From Halobacteriales archaeon QS_4_62_28 (GTDB lineage: Archaea; Halobacteriota; Halobacteria; Halobacteriales; Haloarculaceae), in NCBI GenBank assembly GCA_003021685.1, contig PXRO01000050.1:62001-126000 (forward strand): 64,000 nucleotides of DNA, in the 5' to 3' direction. The notes under the pieces were generated by a model. The model saw only the letters and a program-made list of their open reading frames with translations. It made no database searches and was not told the origin of the DNA. Positions 49,042 to 58,623 of this stretch are shown piece after piece (the first letter of the stretch is position 1; each line of letters starts with the position of its first letter). The position numbers were made by a program, and so were the translations under genes.

Positions 49042-49212
49042 TTGTCGCTGTCGCGAGCAAATCCGCGAGCGACAGCACCGTCACGGGAGGAGGATTTGTG
49101 TCGAGCATATACGTTTTTGTATAGTAGTATTCCGATCCTGTGGCTACTGAACGCAGGTAGCTGGAATCTAACTCAAAAACAGGCTTTCCTTTCGGTAGGA
49201 GAGAGGGGGAGT

Positions 49213-51699
49213 ATGGACGAGTCATCCGATGGGTTGGATCAGAATACCGGCGCACAGCGCTCCGGGACGGATGGGAATCACACTGTAGAACTAGAGTCGG
49301 CACAGTTGCGAGAGATCGTGTCGGCGGTTCCGGAACCAGTTGTAGTGATCAGGCAGTCGGGCGAAATCGTGACCGGCAACGGCGAGTTCGCGTCGCTCTT
49401 CGATCAGCAACTGTCGAGCCTCGTTGGAAGACAGTTCTCTGCGCTGTTCCCCGACCTGACCTGGACAGCCATCGAGGACAACTGTGACGCGGACGTGTCC
49501 GAGTACGTCACCAGCAGGGGGGTTCGCGAGCAGGGTGGGGATCTGTGGGTGGACCTGACCTTCGACAGTCATCGCCTGAGTGGCAGAGTGTTCTACATCG
49601 GAACGTTACACGACGTAACTGTCCGTCGCGAGCGCGAACAGGTGCTCGAACAGTACGAGCGTATCGTGGAGACTATCGAGGACGGCGTCTACACGCTCGA
49701 CGAGTCGTTCACGATCCAGACGGTCAACAGCGCTGTCGAGTCGATGATGGGGTACGACGAGGCCGACCTCGTCGGAGAGAGTGCAACGATGCTCGCAGAC
49801 GAGTCGGTCATCGATCGGGCCACGAGATTGAGTACCGAGTTGCTGGCGGGCGAGCGCGACGCTGCCACGCTCACGGCGGACCTGCAGACGGCAGACGGCG
49901 AGACGCTCCCGGTCGAGACACGCTTCACGACGTATCCGCTCGACGACGGTAGCCACAGGCAGGTCGGCGTTGTCCGGGATATCTCGGACCGGCGGCGATT
50001 CGAGCGTACCCTGGCGGCGTTACACGATTCGACTCGCGAACTCCTCGAAGCACAGACGACGACCGAGGTCGGTCGAATCGTCGTTGCCGCCGCCACGGAC
50101 GTGCTGGAAATCGACGGCGCAGTCATCTACCAGTTCGACCGGCCAGCGAACGCGCTCTGTCCAGTGGTCGTCTCCGAAGGCATCGCCGGCGATCCGGATA
50201 CACAGCCGTCTGTCGACCCGGGGAGCGGACCACTCTGGGACGGGTTCGTCGACGGTAAGCGAGTGAGTGTCTCGGCCGAGAGCGATCCAGTTCCTGACGG
50301 GGTCTCGACCGGTGGTGTCTGTCTCTCGCTCGGAGAGTTCGGCGTACTCTACGTCAAGAGCGACGCTGTCGACGAGCACGATGCCGATACCATCGAAGTC
50401 CTCGAACTGCTGGCGGCCAGCGCCGAAGCGGCACTCGCGCGCGTGGACCGCGAGCAGGCCCTTCGCGAACGCGACGAGAAACTACGGGAGCGAAACAGTC
50501 GCCTCAAGCGTCTCGAAGAGGTCAACACCATCATCCGCAGTATCGATCAGGTACTCGTCGATGCAGACACCTGTGACGAAATCGAGCAGGCAGTCTGTGA
50601 CCAGCTCGCGGCCTCCCGGGGCTTTTCGTTTGCCTGGATCGGCCGTCTCGACGGGACCGAACTCGAACCGCGGGCCTGGGCCGGGGACTCGCCGAGCTAT
50701 CTAGATGCGGTGTCACTGACGACGGGAGACAGTGGCCCGCCGGCGGTCCGCACGGCACAGCGCGAGACGACGACCGTCGATTCGTCAATCGCCGATGGCC
50801 TTCAGGACGACCACTGGCGGGCCGAGGCAGTCGCCAGAGAGTTCCAGTCGGTCATCAGCATCCCGCTGCAGTACGAGGAGTTTACCGATGGTGTGCTGAC
50901 CGTCTACGCGACAGAGCAGGCCGCGTTCGAGGAGATGCTCCAATCGGTCTTTGCCGAACTCGGTGAGACCATTGCCAGTGCGATTCGGGATGTCGAGTCC
51001 CGACAGCGCCAGTCGGCCGCGACGACCCTGGAACTCGAAGTGGCCATCTCGGCTCCGACGAGTCCGCTCGGCAAAATTGTAGACCGGATCGGTACGACTG
51101 TAGTCTGTGAAGGCGTTGTCCCTCAGGCAGGCGACGAGACACGATTGTTCTTCAGACTCGCAGACGAGGCCGAGACGATACCGCCAGCAGTGATCCGTGA
51201 GCGTGCCAGTGAACTGACCTGCGTCGAGTCACTGACGGTGATCACAGACGACGACGTGAACGCCCGCTTCGAAACGGTCGTCTCCGGTGGGACAGTTGCC
51301 CAGACGCTGGTCGACCAGGGAGCCCGCATCGTCTCGATCCGTGTCAGTGAGGGGCGTGGCCCGGCTGTGGGGACGGTCCGGCTCTCGGCAGGCGTCGATG
51401 TCCGGCGGTTCGTTGATCGACTCGACGAGCGGTACGAGGACGCACAGCTCCGTGCACGACGAGAATGTGATGTCTCGGACCAGACCGGAAGCGGAGCGAG
51501 GACTGCACTGGAGACGGAACTGACTGACCGACAGTTGCAGGTCCTCCGGACGGCGTATTTCAGCGGGTTCTTCGAGTGGCCCCGGAAGAGCACGGGTCAG
51601 GACCTCGCCGAGCGCCTGGATGTGTCTCAGCCGACGGTCAGTCGGCATCTGCGCGTAGGTGAGCGTAAACTTCTCGAATTCGCGTTCGAAGAGGGGTGA
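49213..51699 (+). CDS. Bat-like (bacterio-opsin activator type) regulator: PAS/GAF domains with C-terminal HTH_10
   Basis: PAS (TIEDGVYTLDESFTIQTVNSAVESMMGYDEADLVGES), GAF, Bat HTH LTDRQLQVLRTAYFSGFFEWPRKSTGQDLAERLDVSQPTVSRHLRVGERKLLEFAFE. Confidence 0.93.
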   Translation: MDESSDGLDQNTGAQRSGTDGNHTVELESAQLREIVSAVPEPVVVIRQSGEIVTGNGEFASLFDQQLSSLVGRQFSALFPDLTWTAIEDNCDADVSEYVTSRGVREQGGDLWVDLTFDSHRLSGRVFYIGTLHDVTVRREREQVLEQYERIVETIEDGVYTLDESFTIQTVNSAVESMMGYDEADLVGESATMLADESVIDRATRLSTELLAGERDAATLTADLQTADGETLPVETRFTTYPLDDGSHRQVGVVRDISDRRRFERTLAALHDSTRELLEAQTTTEVGRIVVAAATDVLEIDGAVIYQFDRPANALCPVVVSEGIAGDPDTQPSVDPGSGPLWDGFVDGKRVSVSAESDPVPDGVSTGGVCLSLGEFGVLYVKSDAVDEHDADTIEVLELLAASAEAALARVDREQALRERDEKLRERNSRLKRLEEVNTIIRSIDQVLVDADTCDEIEQAVCDQLAASRGFSFAWIGRLDGTELEPRAWAGDSPSYLDAVSLTTGDSGPPAVRTAQRETTTVDSSIADGLQDDHWRAEAVAREFQSVISIPLQYEEFTDGVLTVYATEQAAFEEMLQSVFAELGETIASAIRDVESRQRQSAATTLELEVAISAPTSPLGKIVDRIGTTVVCEGVVPQAGDETRLFFRLADEAETIPPAVIRERASELTCVESLTVITDDDVNARFETVVSGGTVAQTLVDQGARIVSIRVSEGRGPAVGTVRLSAGVDVRRFVDRLDERYEDAQLRARRECDVSDQTGSGARTALETELTDRQLQVLRTAYFSGFFEWPRKSTGQDLAERLDVSQPTVSRHLRVGERKLLEFAFEEG

Positions 51700-51806
51700 G
51701 ACGATTCCGACACTATACAGTTAGTGATACAGTGGTCGGTCCAGCATTAGCTTAGCCACAATCCGCTTTTCCGTCTCAGTAATATGGACGAACAGTGGAA
51801 CGACAG

Positions 51807-52109
51807 ATGACTCAGAACAAAGTCACGTACGAACTGACGACGGATGAATCGATGAGTAGTGTGGTCACGCGGGCCATCGCCGATCAAAAGGGCACCGACC
51901 CGGTTAATCTGGACGAGCGGTTGTACGATCACGTCGACCCGAACGCCCTCGACCGACTGTTCGACGCGACCGGTTCGACCGGGATGTCCCGGAACGGTCG
52001 AGTGACGTTCAGGATGGCTGGCTATCGCGTCGAAATCGAAGGGACGCAGAGAGTGATCGTCACCCCGCTGCCAGACAGTGCCGGCAGTGCCGAAGAAGTG
52101 CGTTCCTGA
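51807..52109 (+). CDS. HalOD1 output-domain protein
   Basis: SSVVTRAIADQKGTDPVNLDERLYDHVDPNALDRLFD...RVTFRMAGYRVEIEGTQRVIV. Confidence 0.9.
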   Translation: MTQNKVTYELTTDESMSSVVTRAIADQKGTDPVNLDERLYDHVDPNALDRLFDATGSTGMSRNGRVTFRMAGYRVEIEGTQRVIVTPLPDSAGSAEEVRS

Positions 52110-52440
52110 CGGTATAAGATAGTATTACTGGCGGTACGAGCTGATTATCGATCAGAGATTGTGGACATCGACCTCGACTGATTAGAATCGCCAGACCGAC
52201 CTGCTCGTAATAAATTGAGTAGTAACTAGTTGTTTACGTGTAGGTAATACCTACGTGTCACAGTCAAACAGACTGCCAGTCTGAAAGAACACCTAAGAGC
52301 GTAAGGTAGTCATACCTATCTATGCGTCATGGATGGTTGCGATTAAGGGGATGCGTAACAGCGAGAATCGAAGATAGCAGACCGAAATTCCTGCTTACTC
52401 GACCAGAGCGTGCCGCTGTCAGTTCGGAGGGACGATAGAC

Positions 52441-53409
52441 ATGGCAACGAGAAACGAGACACAGTCCGGTGACAGTGTCGACTTCTACGACCGTATCGCT
52501 CGCGTTACCCTGCCGGAACCGGTGGCGACGCTGGCCGACGACTACGACCGACAGTTCGGGGACCGTGACCGGTTCCTGTGGCGGTGGATCTACTCGCTGT
52601 TCCCCGAATTTACGCTGTCGTCGGTGTCGTCGGAACACGAGCATCACGTCCGCGTCCAGAAGACGGTGCTGACGATGTACGTGACTGTACTCGACGACCT
52701 GATCGAGCACCACGACGACTCGCGCACCTTCGATGAGGCGCGCAGACTCGTCCGGGACCCAGCGAACGTCGACCCGGAACGGGCGGCAGTCGACGCCGAG
52801 CAATTCGCCTTTATCGAGCGGCTCTGGCAGACCTTCGAGGACGGGGTTGCCGACGCACCGCGACACTCGGAGTTTGCCGACATCTTCGAGTACGACATCC
52901 GCCAGACGACGAACGCGATGGAGTACAGTGCCGTCGTCAACAGGCACCCACACATGGCGAATTTGAGCGGTGCCAAGCAGTACGGCGCGCACAACATGGT
53001 CATGTTCCCGTACGCCGACGTGGACCTGATGTACTCACCGACGTTCGAGTTCGATGATTTCGGGCCGCTGCGAGACCTCCTGTGGGACCTCCAGGAGATG
53101 GCCCGCATCGGCAACTGGCTGACGACCTGGGAACGAGAGATCCATGAGGGTGATTACACCGCTGGAATCGTCGTACTGGCACTTCAGGAAGGTCTCGTCA
53201 CGCCGGCAGAACTCAGAGAGTCAGGAGGCGCAGTCATCGAGACGATCAAAGCCAACGACATCGAACAGCGGTTCCACGACCGCTGGGCAGACCGGTACGA
53301 GGCCGTCCGAACTCGTGAATACGACGCCAGCAGCGTCGATTTCGATGCACTCGTCGGCGGGATGGAAACTGTGTTCGACTACCATCTGGAGAGCCGTGGT
53401 CACAAGTGA
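52441..53409 (+). CDS. Class I terpene-synthase-fold-like protein (all-alpha isoprenoid synthase candidate)
   Basis: DDLIEHHDD (DDxxD-like) and NWLTTWEREI (NSE-like) placed as in class I terpene synthases; all-helical. Confidence 0.6.
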   Translation: MATRNETQSGDSVDFYDRIARVTLPEPVATLADDYDRQFGDRDRFLWRWIYSLFPEFTLSSVSSEHEHHVRVQKTVLTMYVTVLDDLIEHHDDSRTFDEARRLVRDPANVDPERAAVDAEQFAFIERLWQTFEDGVADAPRHSEFADIFEYDIRQTTNAMEYSAVVNRHPHMANLSGAKQYGAHNMVMFPYADVDLMYSPTFEFDDFGPLRDLLWDLQEMARIGNWLTTWEREIHEGDYTAGIVVLALQEGLVTPAELRESGGAVIETIKANDIEQRFHDRWADRYEAVRTREYDASSVDFDALVGGMETVFDYHLESRGHK

Positions 53410-53440
53410 CTACCTGGGACTGTTCAGAGCACAAGACGTG

Positions 53441-54838
53441 CTACGACGGAGAAACGAGACGGTACACTGTGCCTGATCCGCGTTCCAGTCTCGTGGTCAA
53501 GACGTAGAGTTCGCCGTACGGATCACGAGCGAACGAGAGAATGAATTTCTGAAACGGCTCTCCACCAACAGTCGGCTGAAGCTCGACCATGGTCCAGGGC
53601 CGCTCGTCAGATGGCGATGTCGCAAACAATCGTCCTGCACGTCCACTGCCCAGGAGGTCGCCGAACACATACTTCCCCTGGAGTGCAGGAATCGTGTCAT
53701 TCTCGAAAACGTACCCGCCGATGACAGCGGCGCCGAACGTCTCGCCGTCTCGCTGGTGGGGATAGGACACGACCGGATCGATCAGTGTATCGCCGTCAGA
53801 TGTGGCACTCGGACAGGCAATCCAGTTGTTCTTGACACCGGGAAGTTTGCCAATTGCATAGCTAGCGTAGCGGTTCGAAATGCAGAGTGTTCCTTCCCGG
53901 ACGTTCCAGCCGTAGTTACCGCCCCGCTCGACGACGTTTATTTCCTCGAATTTGCTCGATCCGACATCCCCTACAAATAGCCGACCATCCGGGCCAAACG
54001 ACATCTGGTATGGGTTTCGTAACCCCCAGGCCCAGTGTTCGTCGAGTCCGTCCGTACCGACGAGTGGATTGTCGTCGGGAACAGCGTATGGTTTGCCATC
54101 TTCTCGATGATCGACATCGATACGCAGGATGCTTCCGTGGAGGTTCTCTTCGATGTCCTGGCCGTTCCCGCCCCTGTTCAGTACGTACCAGTCGGACGCG
54201 TGACCACGTCCCGCACCGTCATCGCCCGAATTACCGTCACCGAGAGCGACGTACAGGTACCCATCGGGGCCGAACGTGATCGCACCCGCATTGTGGTTCG
54301 TCCCTGGCTCTGGGAGCGAAAGAAGGACGCGCTCGGACGCCGGGTTGACGCGACGCCGGTCCTCGCTGGCGATAAACTCCGAGACGATAAACGTGTGCGA
54401 ATAGTCGTCCGGGGCGTCCGAGGACAGTGGTGCGCTATAGCGAGCGTAACACTTTCCGTTGGATTCGAATTCCGGATGCAATGCGAGGCCGAGAAAGCCC
54501 ATTTCCCACGATCCGAGTTCGGCGAGTTGGTCAGAAACATCGAGAAACGGTTCCTTCTGGAGGCCGTCTGTATCGTGGCGATAGACGACGCCGAATTTAT
54601 CGGCAATAAGACGAACCGATGGATCGTCACGCGGAAAGACCATCGCAACCGGTTGCGTCATATCCGACGCGACTGGCTCGAGTCCGACTGTCGGTCCGTC
54701 GGTGATCGAACTCATTTCAGGACTATTCAGTTCCCAGCGAGGACTTTGCAATCGCATCCCCACTGCCGTTCCCATGACAGAGGCAAGCCCTGTCCCCAGG
54801 AATTGTCGGCGAGTTATTGGTAATTCGTTAAGATCCAT
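53441..54838 (-). CDS. PQQ-dependent aldose/soluble glucose dehydrogenase-like protein, TAT-exported
   Basis: TRRQFLGTGLASVMG; GFLGLALHPEF; NHNAGAITFGPDGYLYVALGDG; WAWGLRNPYQMSFGPDGRLFVGDVG. Confidence 0.9.
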   Translation of the reverse strand: MDLNELPITRRQFLGTGLASVMGTAVGMRLQSPRWELNSPEMSSITDGPTVGLEPVASDMTQPVAMVFPRDDPSVRLIADKFGVVYRHDTDGLQKEPFLDVSDQLAELGSWEMGFLGLALHPEFESNGKCYARYSAPLSSDAPDDYSHTFIVSEFIASEDRRRVNPASERVLLSLPEPGTNHNAGAITFGPDGYLYVALGDGNSGDDGAGRGHASDWYVLNRGGNGQDIEENLHGSILRIDVDHREDGKPYAVPDDNPLVGTDGLDEHWAWGLRNPYQMSFGPDGRLFVGDVGSSKFEEINVVERGGNYGWNVREGTLCISNRYASYAIGKLPGVKNNWIACPSATSDGDTLIDPVVSYPHQRDGETFGAAVIGGYVFENDTIPALQGKYVFGDLLGSGRAGRLFATSPSDERPWTMVELQPTVGGEPFQKFILSFARDPYGELYVLTTRLERGSGTVYRLVSPS

Positions 54839-55075
54839 TCAACGGTGTTTTGCCATCGATATCACTGTCATTGATTGCAAATACAATAGATGTTGTCGTG
54901 ACGCACTGCCACCTATTAGGATGTCTTATGGCTACTAACATATAATTGTTCCCAGGTATACTACGAAGGAGCGATTAACAAAATTTCTATATTATTACTT
55001 ATTGATATTCTATATGCAAACAAGAAAGAAACGTCTGACAAAGACTTATGTCATTGTTAACAAAGTCATAGTTAT

Positions 55076-55333
55076 ATGGGAATGATTACGAGCAAGTCGT
55101 CGTCAGCGTTCGATGAAAACGTCGCTCCGAGTACAGCCGTCGTTCAGGCGATCAGCGAGACGACAGGGATAGACGTTTTGGACCTGCCTCCGCTGAACAA
55201 CGTGATCGATCCCGATTCGCTGGACGGGTTGTTCTCAGGTCGTGACACCATCGGGAGCGTCAACTTCGAGTACGCGGGCCATCACATAACTGTCCACGCG
55301 GATCGAACGGTCGACATCTCCGAATCAGTGTAG
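55076..55333 (+). CDS. HalOD1 output-domain protein
   Basis: PSTAVVQAISETTGIDVLDLPPLNNVIDPDSLDGLFS...VNFEYAGHHITVHADRTVDI. Confidence 0.88.
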   Translation: MGMITSKSSSAFDENVAPSTAVVQAISETTGIDVLDLPPLNNVIDPDSLDGLFSGRDTIGSVNFEYAGHHITVHADRTVDISESV

Positions 55334-55408
55334 ACGGGGCTGTTTCCGGTGCCAGCAGGCTGACTATCGTCCCACAAATTTAGGCCGTTGAATCGACAAT
55401 TCAGCCGA

Positions 55409-55888
55409 TCAGGTCGCGCCCTCGACAACCTCGATGATCGCGTCGTAGTCGGGTTCGTTCGTCGGATCTTCGGCTACCCACTGGTAGGTGACAGTGCCCT
55501 CGTCGTCGATGACGAAGACTGCGCGGTTAGCGATGCCATAGAGTCCGAGGTCCGGGATGTCCATCTCTAGATCGTACTTTCGGATGGCGTCGCCGGCCAT
55601 GTCACTCACGAGGTCGAACTCGATGCCGTGTTCCTCGCGGAACGCGTCCTGTGAGAACGGCGAGTCGGCACTAATTCCGAAGAGGGTACCACCGGCGGCC
55701 TGGAGGTCGCCGAGATGCGCTTGCAGGGCGATCATCTCGTTGGAACAGGGCGGTGTGAACGCGCCCGGAAAGAACGCCAGGACGACAGGACCGTCGCCGA
55801 TATGATCTGCGAGGTCGAACGATTCGTGGTCACTCGTGCCGACGGTCGCGGTGAAGACTGGTGCGGTGTCTCCGTTGGATATCATCAC
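55409..55888 (-). CDS. Peroxiredoxin (AhpC/TSA/BCP-like)
   Basis: VVLAFFPGAFTPPCSNEMIAL peroxidatic motif. Confidence 0.93.
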   Translation of the reverse strand: MMISNGDTAPVFTATVGTSDHESFDLADHIGDGPVVLAFFPGAFTPPCSNEMIALQAHLGDLQAAGGTLFGISADSPFSQDAFREEHGIEFDLVSDMAGDAIRKYDLEMDIPDLGLYGIANRAVFVIDDEGTVTYQWVAEDPTNEPDYDAIIEVVEGAT

Positions 55889-55974
55889 TCCAATCTTTTG
55901 CCCGTCTCGCTCATAAAGTCGTTCCCTAATAGTTCTCCAGTTCCGGGAGGCAGCCGAACTCGTTCGGGAGTCTG

Positions 55975-56217
55975 CTAGAACGTGTAGTCGTCACCACCCT
56001 CGTCGCGGGCCGCAGGGTCGGTCTGGTCGGCCATGTTCTGCTCGAAGATGTCTTCGCCCGGTTCCTGTGTCGTCTCTTCGGCGGGACCGTATGCCGAAAC
56101 ACCCATCGAGAGCAGCTCTTCGAAGGCCTGCTCGCGATTGAGAAACTCGCCGGCTTCGACGAGACGGTCGATTTCGGTGATGACCCGGTCCGGGAGGTCG
56201 ACGTTTGTCTTTGCCAT
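55975..56217 (-). CDS. Ribbon-helix-helix (CopG-like) regulator
   Basis: MAKTNVDLPDRVITEIDRLVEAGEFLNREQAFEELLSMG. Confidence 0.82.
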   Translation of the reverse strand: MAKTNVDLPDRVITEIDRLVEAGEFLNREQAFEELLSMGVSAYGPAEETTQEPGEDIFEQNMADQTDPAARDEGGDDYTF

Positions 56218-56320
56218 GTCGACACCTCTAGATGGTATCACCGTTAACGTTACGCTCCCCACAGTCCACTGGAGCAAAACGTTCGGAGTAGGCAGACAAA
56301 CCGTTTGCTGATGAGTTCAT

Positions 56321-57031
56321 TCAAGTCGTGTTGGTTCGGATTTGCTGGATGTGCTCTACGAACGCGAGAAAGTTATCGAACAGCTGTTTGACTTCGCAAG
56401 CGGCCTCGTAGTTCTCGGCGGTAATGCCGTCCAGAACGGATTGAATGCGGTCTTCGGGGAGCCGATCTTTCCCGCTCGTGACCGCTCTCGCGGTCGCCAT
56501 GTCGTACTCAGGGTGGAACTGTACTGCAAAGACACGGCCCTTGCGGAAGCCGTGGATACCGTACTCGTTTCTGGCGAAGACAGTCGCACCGGGTGGCTCC
56601 TCGACTACGTGGTCGGAGTGGGTCGTGAAGACGGTCATTCGTTCGTCGATCCCATCGAGCAGTCTATTTTCTCCGTCGTGTTCGACAGTCCGGTAGCCGA
56701 TCTCGTACTCACCCATGCCCTCGACGCGACCCCCCATGACGTCTGCCAGCAACTGGTGGCCATAACAGACCCCCAGTGCTGGCAGCCCTGCTCGGACCGC
56801 GTCACCGACCCAGGTCTTCAACTGGCCGATCCACTCCCGGTCCCAGTAGACGGACGCCCACGACCCTGTCACGACGAACCCGTCGAAACGGAGGTCCCCT
56901 GGTAACTCGCCAGAGGGGCAGTGAAACACGTCCAGATCGGCGTCGAGTTCTCGCCTGAAATTTTCCCGCGTGTTTTCGGCTTTCTGGGCCGCGTTCAGGA
57001 GAGCAAGACGCATATTTGATGTTCTTACCAC
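56321..57031 (-). CDS. Class I glutamine amidotransferase-like protein
   Basis: FVVTGSWASVYWD, LPALGVCYGHQLLADVMGG, VFAVQFHPEYD. Confidence 0.92.
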   Translation of the reverse strand: MVRTSNMRLALLNAAQKAENTRENFRRELDADLDVFHCPSGELPGDLRFDGFVVTGSWASVYWDREWIGQLKTWVGDAVRAGLPALGVCYGHQLLADVMGGRVEGMGEYEIGYRTVEHDGENRLLDGIDERMTVFTTHSDHVVEEPPGATVFARNEYGIHGFRKGRVFAVQFHPEYDMATARAVTSGKDRLPEDRIQSVLDGITAENYEAACEVKQLFDNFLAFVEHIQQIRTNTT

Positions 57032-57076
57032 CGGGCAAAGTGACCGTCAGTCGCGTCATTATTTGCCATGGTGCAG

Positions 57077-58222
57077 TCAGTCTGCGCTGATCGATCTGGC
57101 CCTGTTGATATCTTTTTCGAGGCGGTCTGCGTACGTCAACCGGATCTCTCTGGCGCGCTCTGGCGACAATCCCTCACACGCTTCGAACTCGTGGCTCAGT
57201 GGTGCGAATGCCGACACGTCGAACCCCATTCGGTCCAGATACGAACGGACTGCGGGTGACGACAGGCCAGTCCGTATTCCGGACTGGACGTGCTGCTGGA
57301 CGACATCGAACTCCGGCAAGACGATTGCCTCGTCGGTCACACCGCCGGTCTCGCCCTCGATGTATACGTCAGTGCCGTCGATCCGCTCCATGATTTCGCT
57401 CAGTTGGTCGGCCAGTTCCAGCACCTGATTCGGAAGCGCTGTGTCGGGCGAACGCCACTCGACGGTCGAGAATTCTTCCCGGAGTTTGACCGGTGTCCAG
57501 ACCGCACTCTCGGGACTGAAGCACGACTCGACTTCCTTTCGATCAAACCCGGCAACGATCGCTCCGGTCACGAACTCCTCGTACCGTTGCTGGAGATGAG
57601 TGGCCCACTCCTCAGTGTCCTCTACGTAGGGCCACAACTGTCCCTGGTGGGGGAGACTCTCGTAGGCTTTCCACCGGTAGATCTCCGAGCGCGCACCGGC
57701 GGCGATGTGTGACCCCTGGAAGTACGGCGAGGAGTTGACAAGCGCCAGTGCGGGATCGAGCGCTGTCAGTGTGTTGAGCTGGTCGATTTCCCGACCGGGT
57801 TGTTGCTCGAAGTGGATGTGTGTGCCCGCACAGTGGCGCACGCACTCGAACTCGTCGCCGACGACGCGCTCCTGAATCCGGGTGCGTTCGTGGGGCAGGT
57901 CCTCGATGTCACTCCCGCACAGCGGTGTCGCCAGCGGGACCAGGCTCTTTCCCTCGCTTTCGGCCGCGGCGAGAACGCGACCGATCCTGTCGTACAGTTG
58001 CTCGCGCAGTTGGGCTGTGGTCTCACAGGGAGAGGTCTTGATTTCTAGCAGTGGCTTGACGAACTCCCGTTCGACACCTGGCGAGGCATCGACCAGTGTG
58101 CCGGGCTCTGTGAGTTGGCCCGTATCGTCAATCACCCAGTACTCTACTTCGATACTGCGTCTGAGCGGTCTATTTCCGGCCCTAGGGTGCGACGACCGTC
58201 CCGGATCGATTGATCCAGTCAT
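57077..58222 (-). CDS. gshA: Glutamate-cysteine ligase family protein (GCS2/YbdK type)
   Basis: SIEVEYWVID, VKPLLEIKTSPCETTAQL, CAGTHIHFEQQPG, SPYFQGSHIAAGARSEIYR, EWRSPDTALP. Confidence 0.82.
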   Translation of the reverse strand: MTGSIDPGRSSHPRAGNRPLRRSIEVEYWVIDDTGQLTEPGTLVDASPGVEREFVKPLLEIKTSPCETTAQLREQLYDRIGRVLAAAESEGKSLVPLATPLCGSDIEDLPHERTRIQERVVGDEFECVRHCAGTHIHFEQQPGREIDQLNTLTALDPALALVNSSPYFQGSHIAAGARSEIYRWKAYESLPHQGQLWPYVEDTEEWATHLQQRYEEFVTGAIVAGFDRKEVESCFSPESAVWTPVKLREEFSTVEWRSPDTALPNQVLELADQLSEIMERIDGTDVYIEGETGGVTDEAIVLPEFDVVQQHVQSGIRTGLSSPAVRSYLDRMGFDVSAFAPLSHEFEACEGLSPERAREIRLTYADRLEKDINRARSISAD

Positions 58223-58528
58223 CCCTCGTCACAGAATCCGCTGATTTTCTTCCCGATTGGCTCTCGGGGGGATTCTGACTGATACCACTCTCCCAGTTCG
58301 ATTTCACTGTAACGCGAATTTAGCATGGACAGACTAACGGAACATCCACATTTAAATAAGTCCTTTGTGCATATGTCTTTCAAGGTCCTAATATACTACA
58401 CGAACAAGGCTAAATTGGCCAAATAATATTTTGGACAGTCAATAATTGCTGGCACTATCAGTCTGAGCTGGGACCGAGAGGACTCGAATCCCAACGCGGC
58501 GGGCTGTCTCACGAAATCGTGCAGGAAC

Positions 58529-58597
58529 ACAGCCGGTCGTATCACTGGCATCCATCCGACAGTATCGTACACGACGGGTCGACAGCCGACAGTATAA
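58529..58597 (-). repeat. Tandem array of three R1 half-sites upstream of dinB
   Basis: ACAGCCGGTCGTATCA (58529), CCGACAGTATCG (from ~58556), GACAGCCGACAGTATAAG (from 58581). Confidence 0.6.
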
Positions 58598-58623
58598 GAG
58601 GCTCCGCCAGTGTAACTCTCGGC

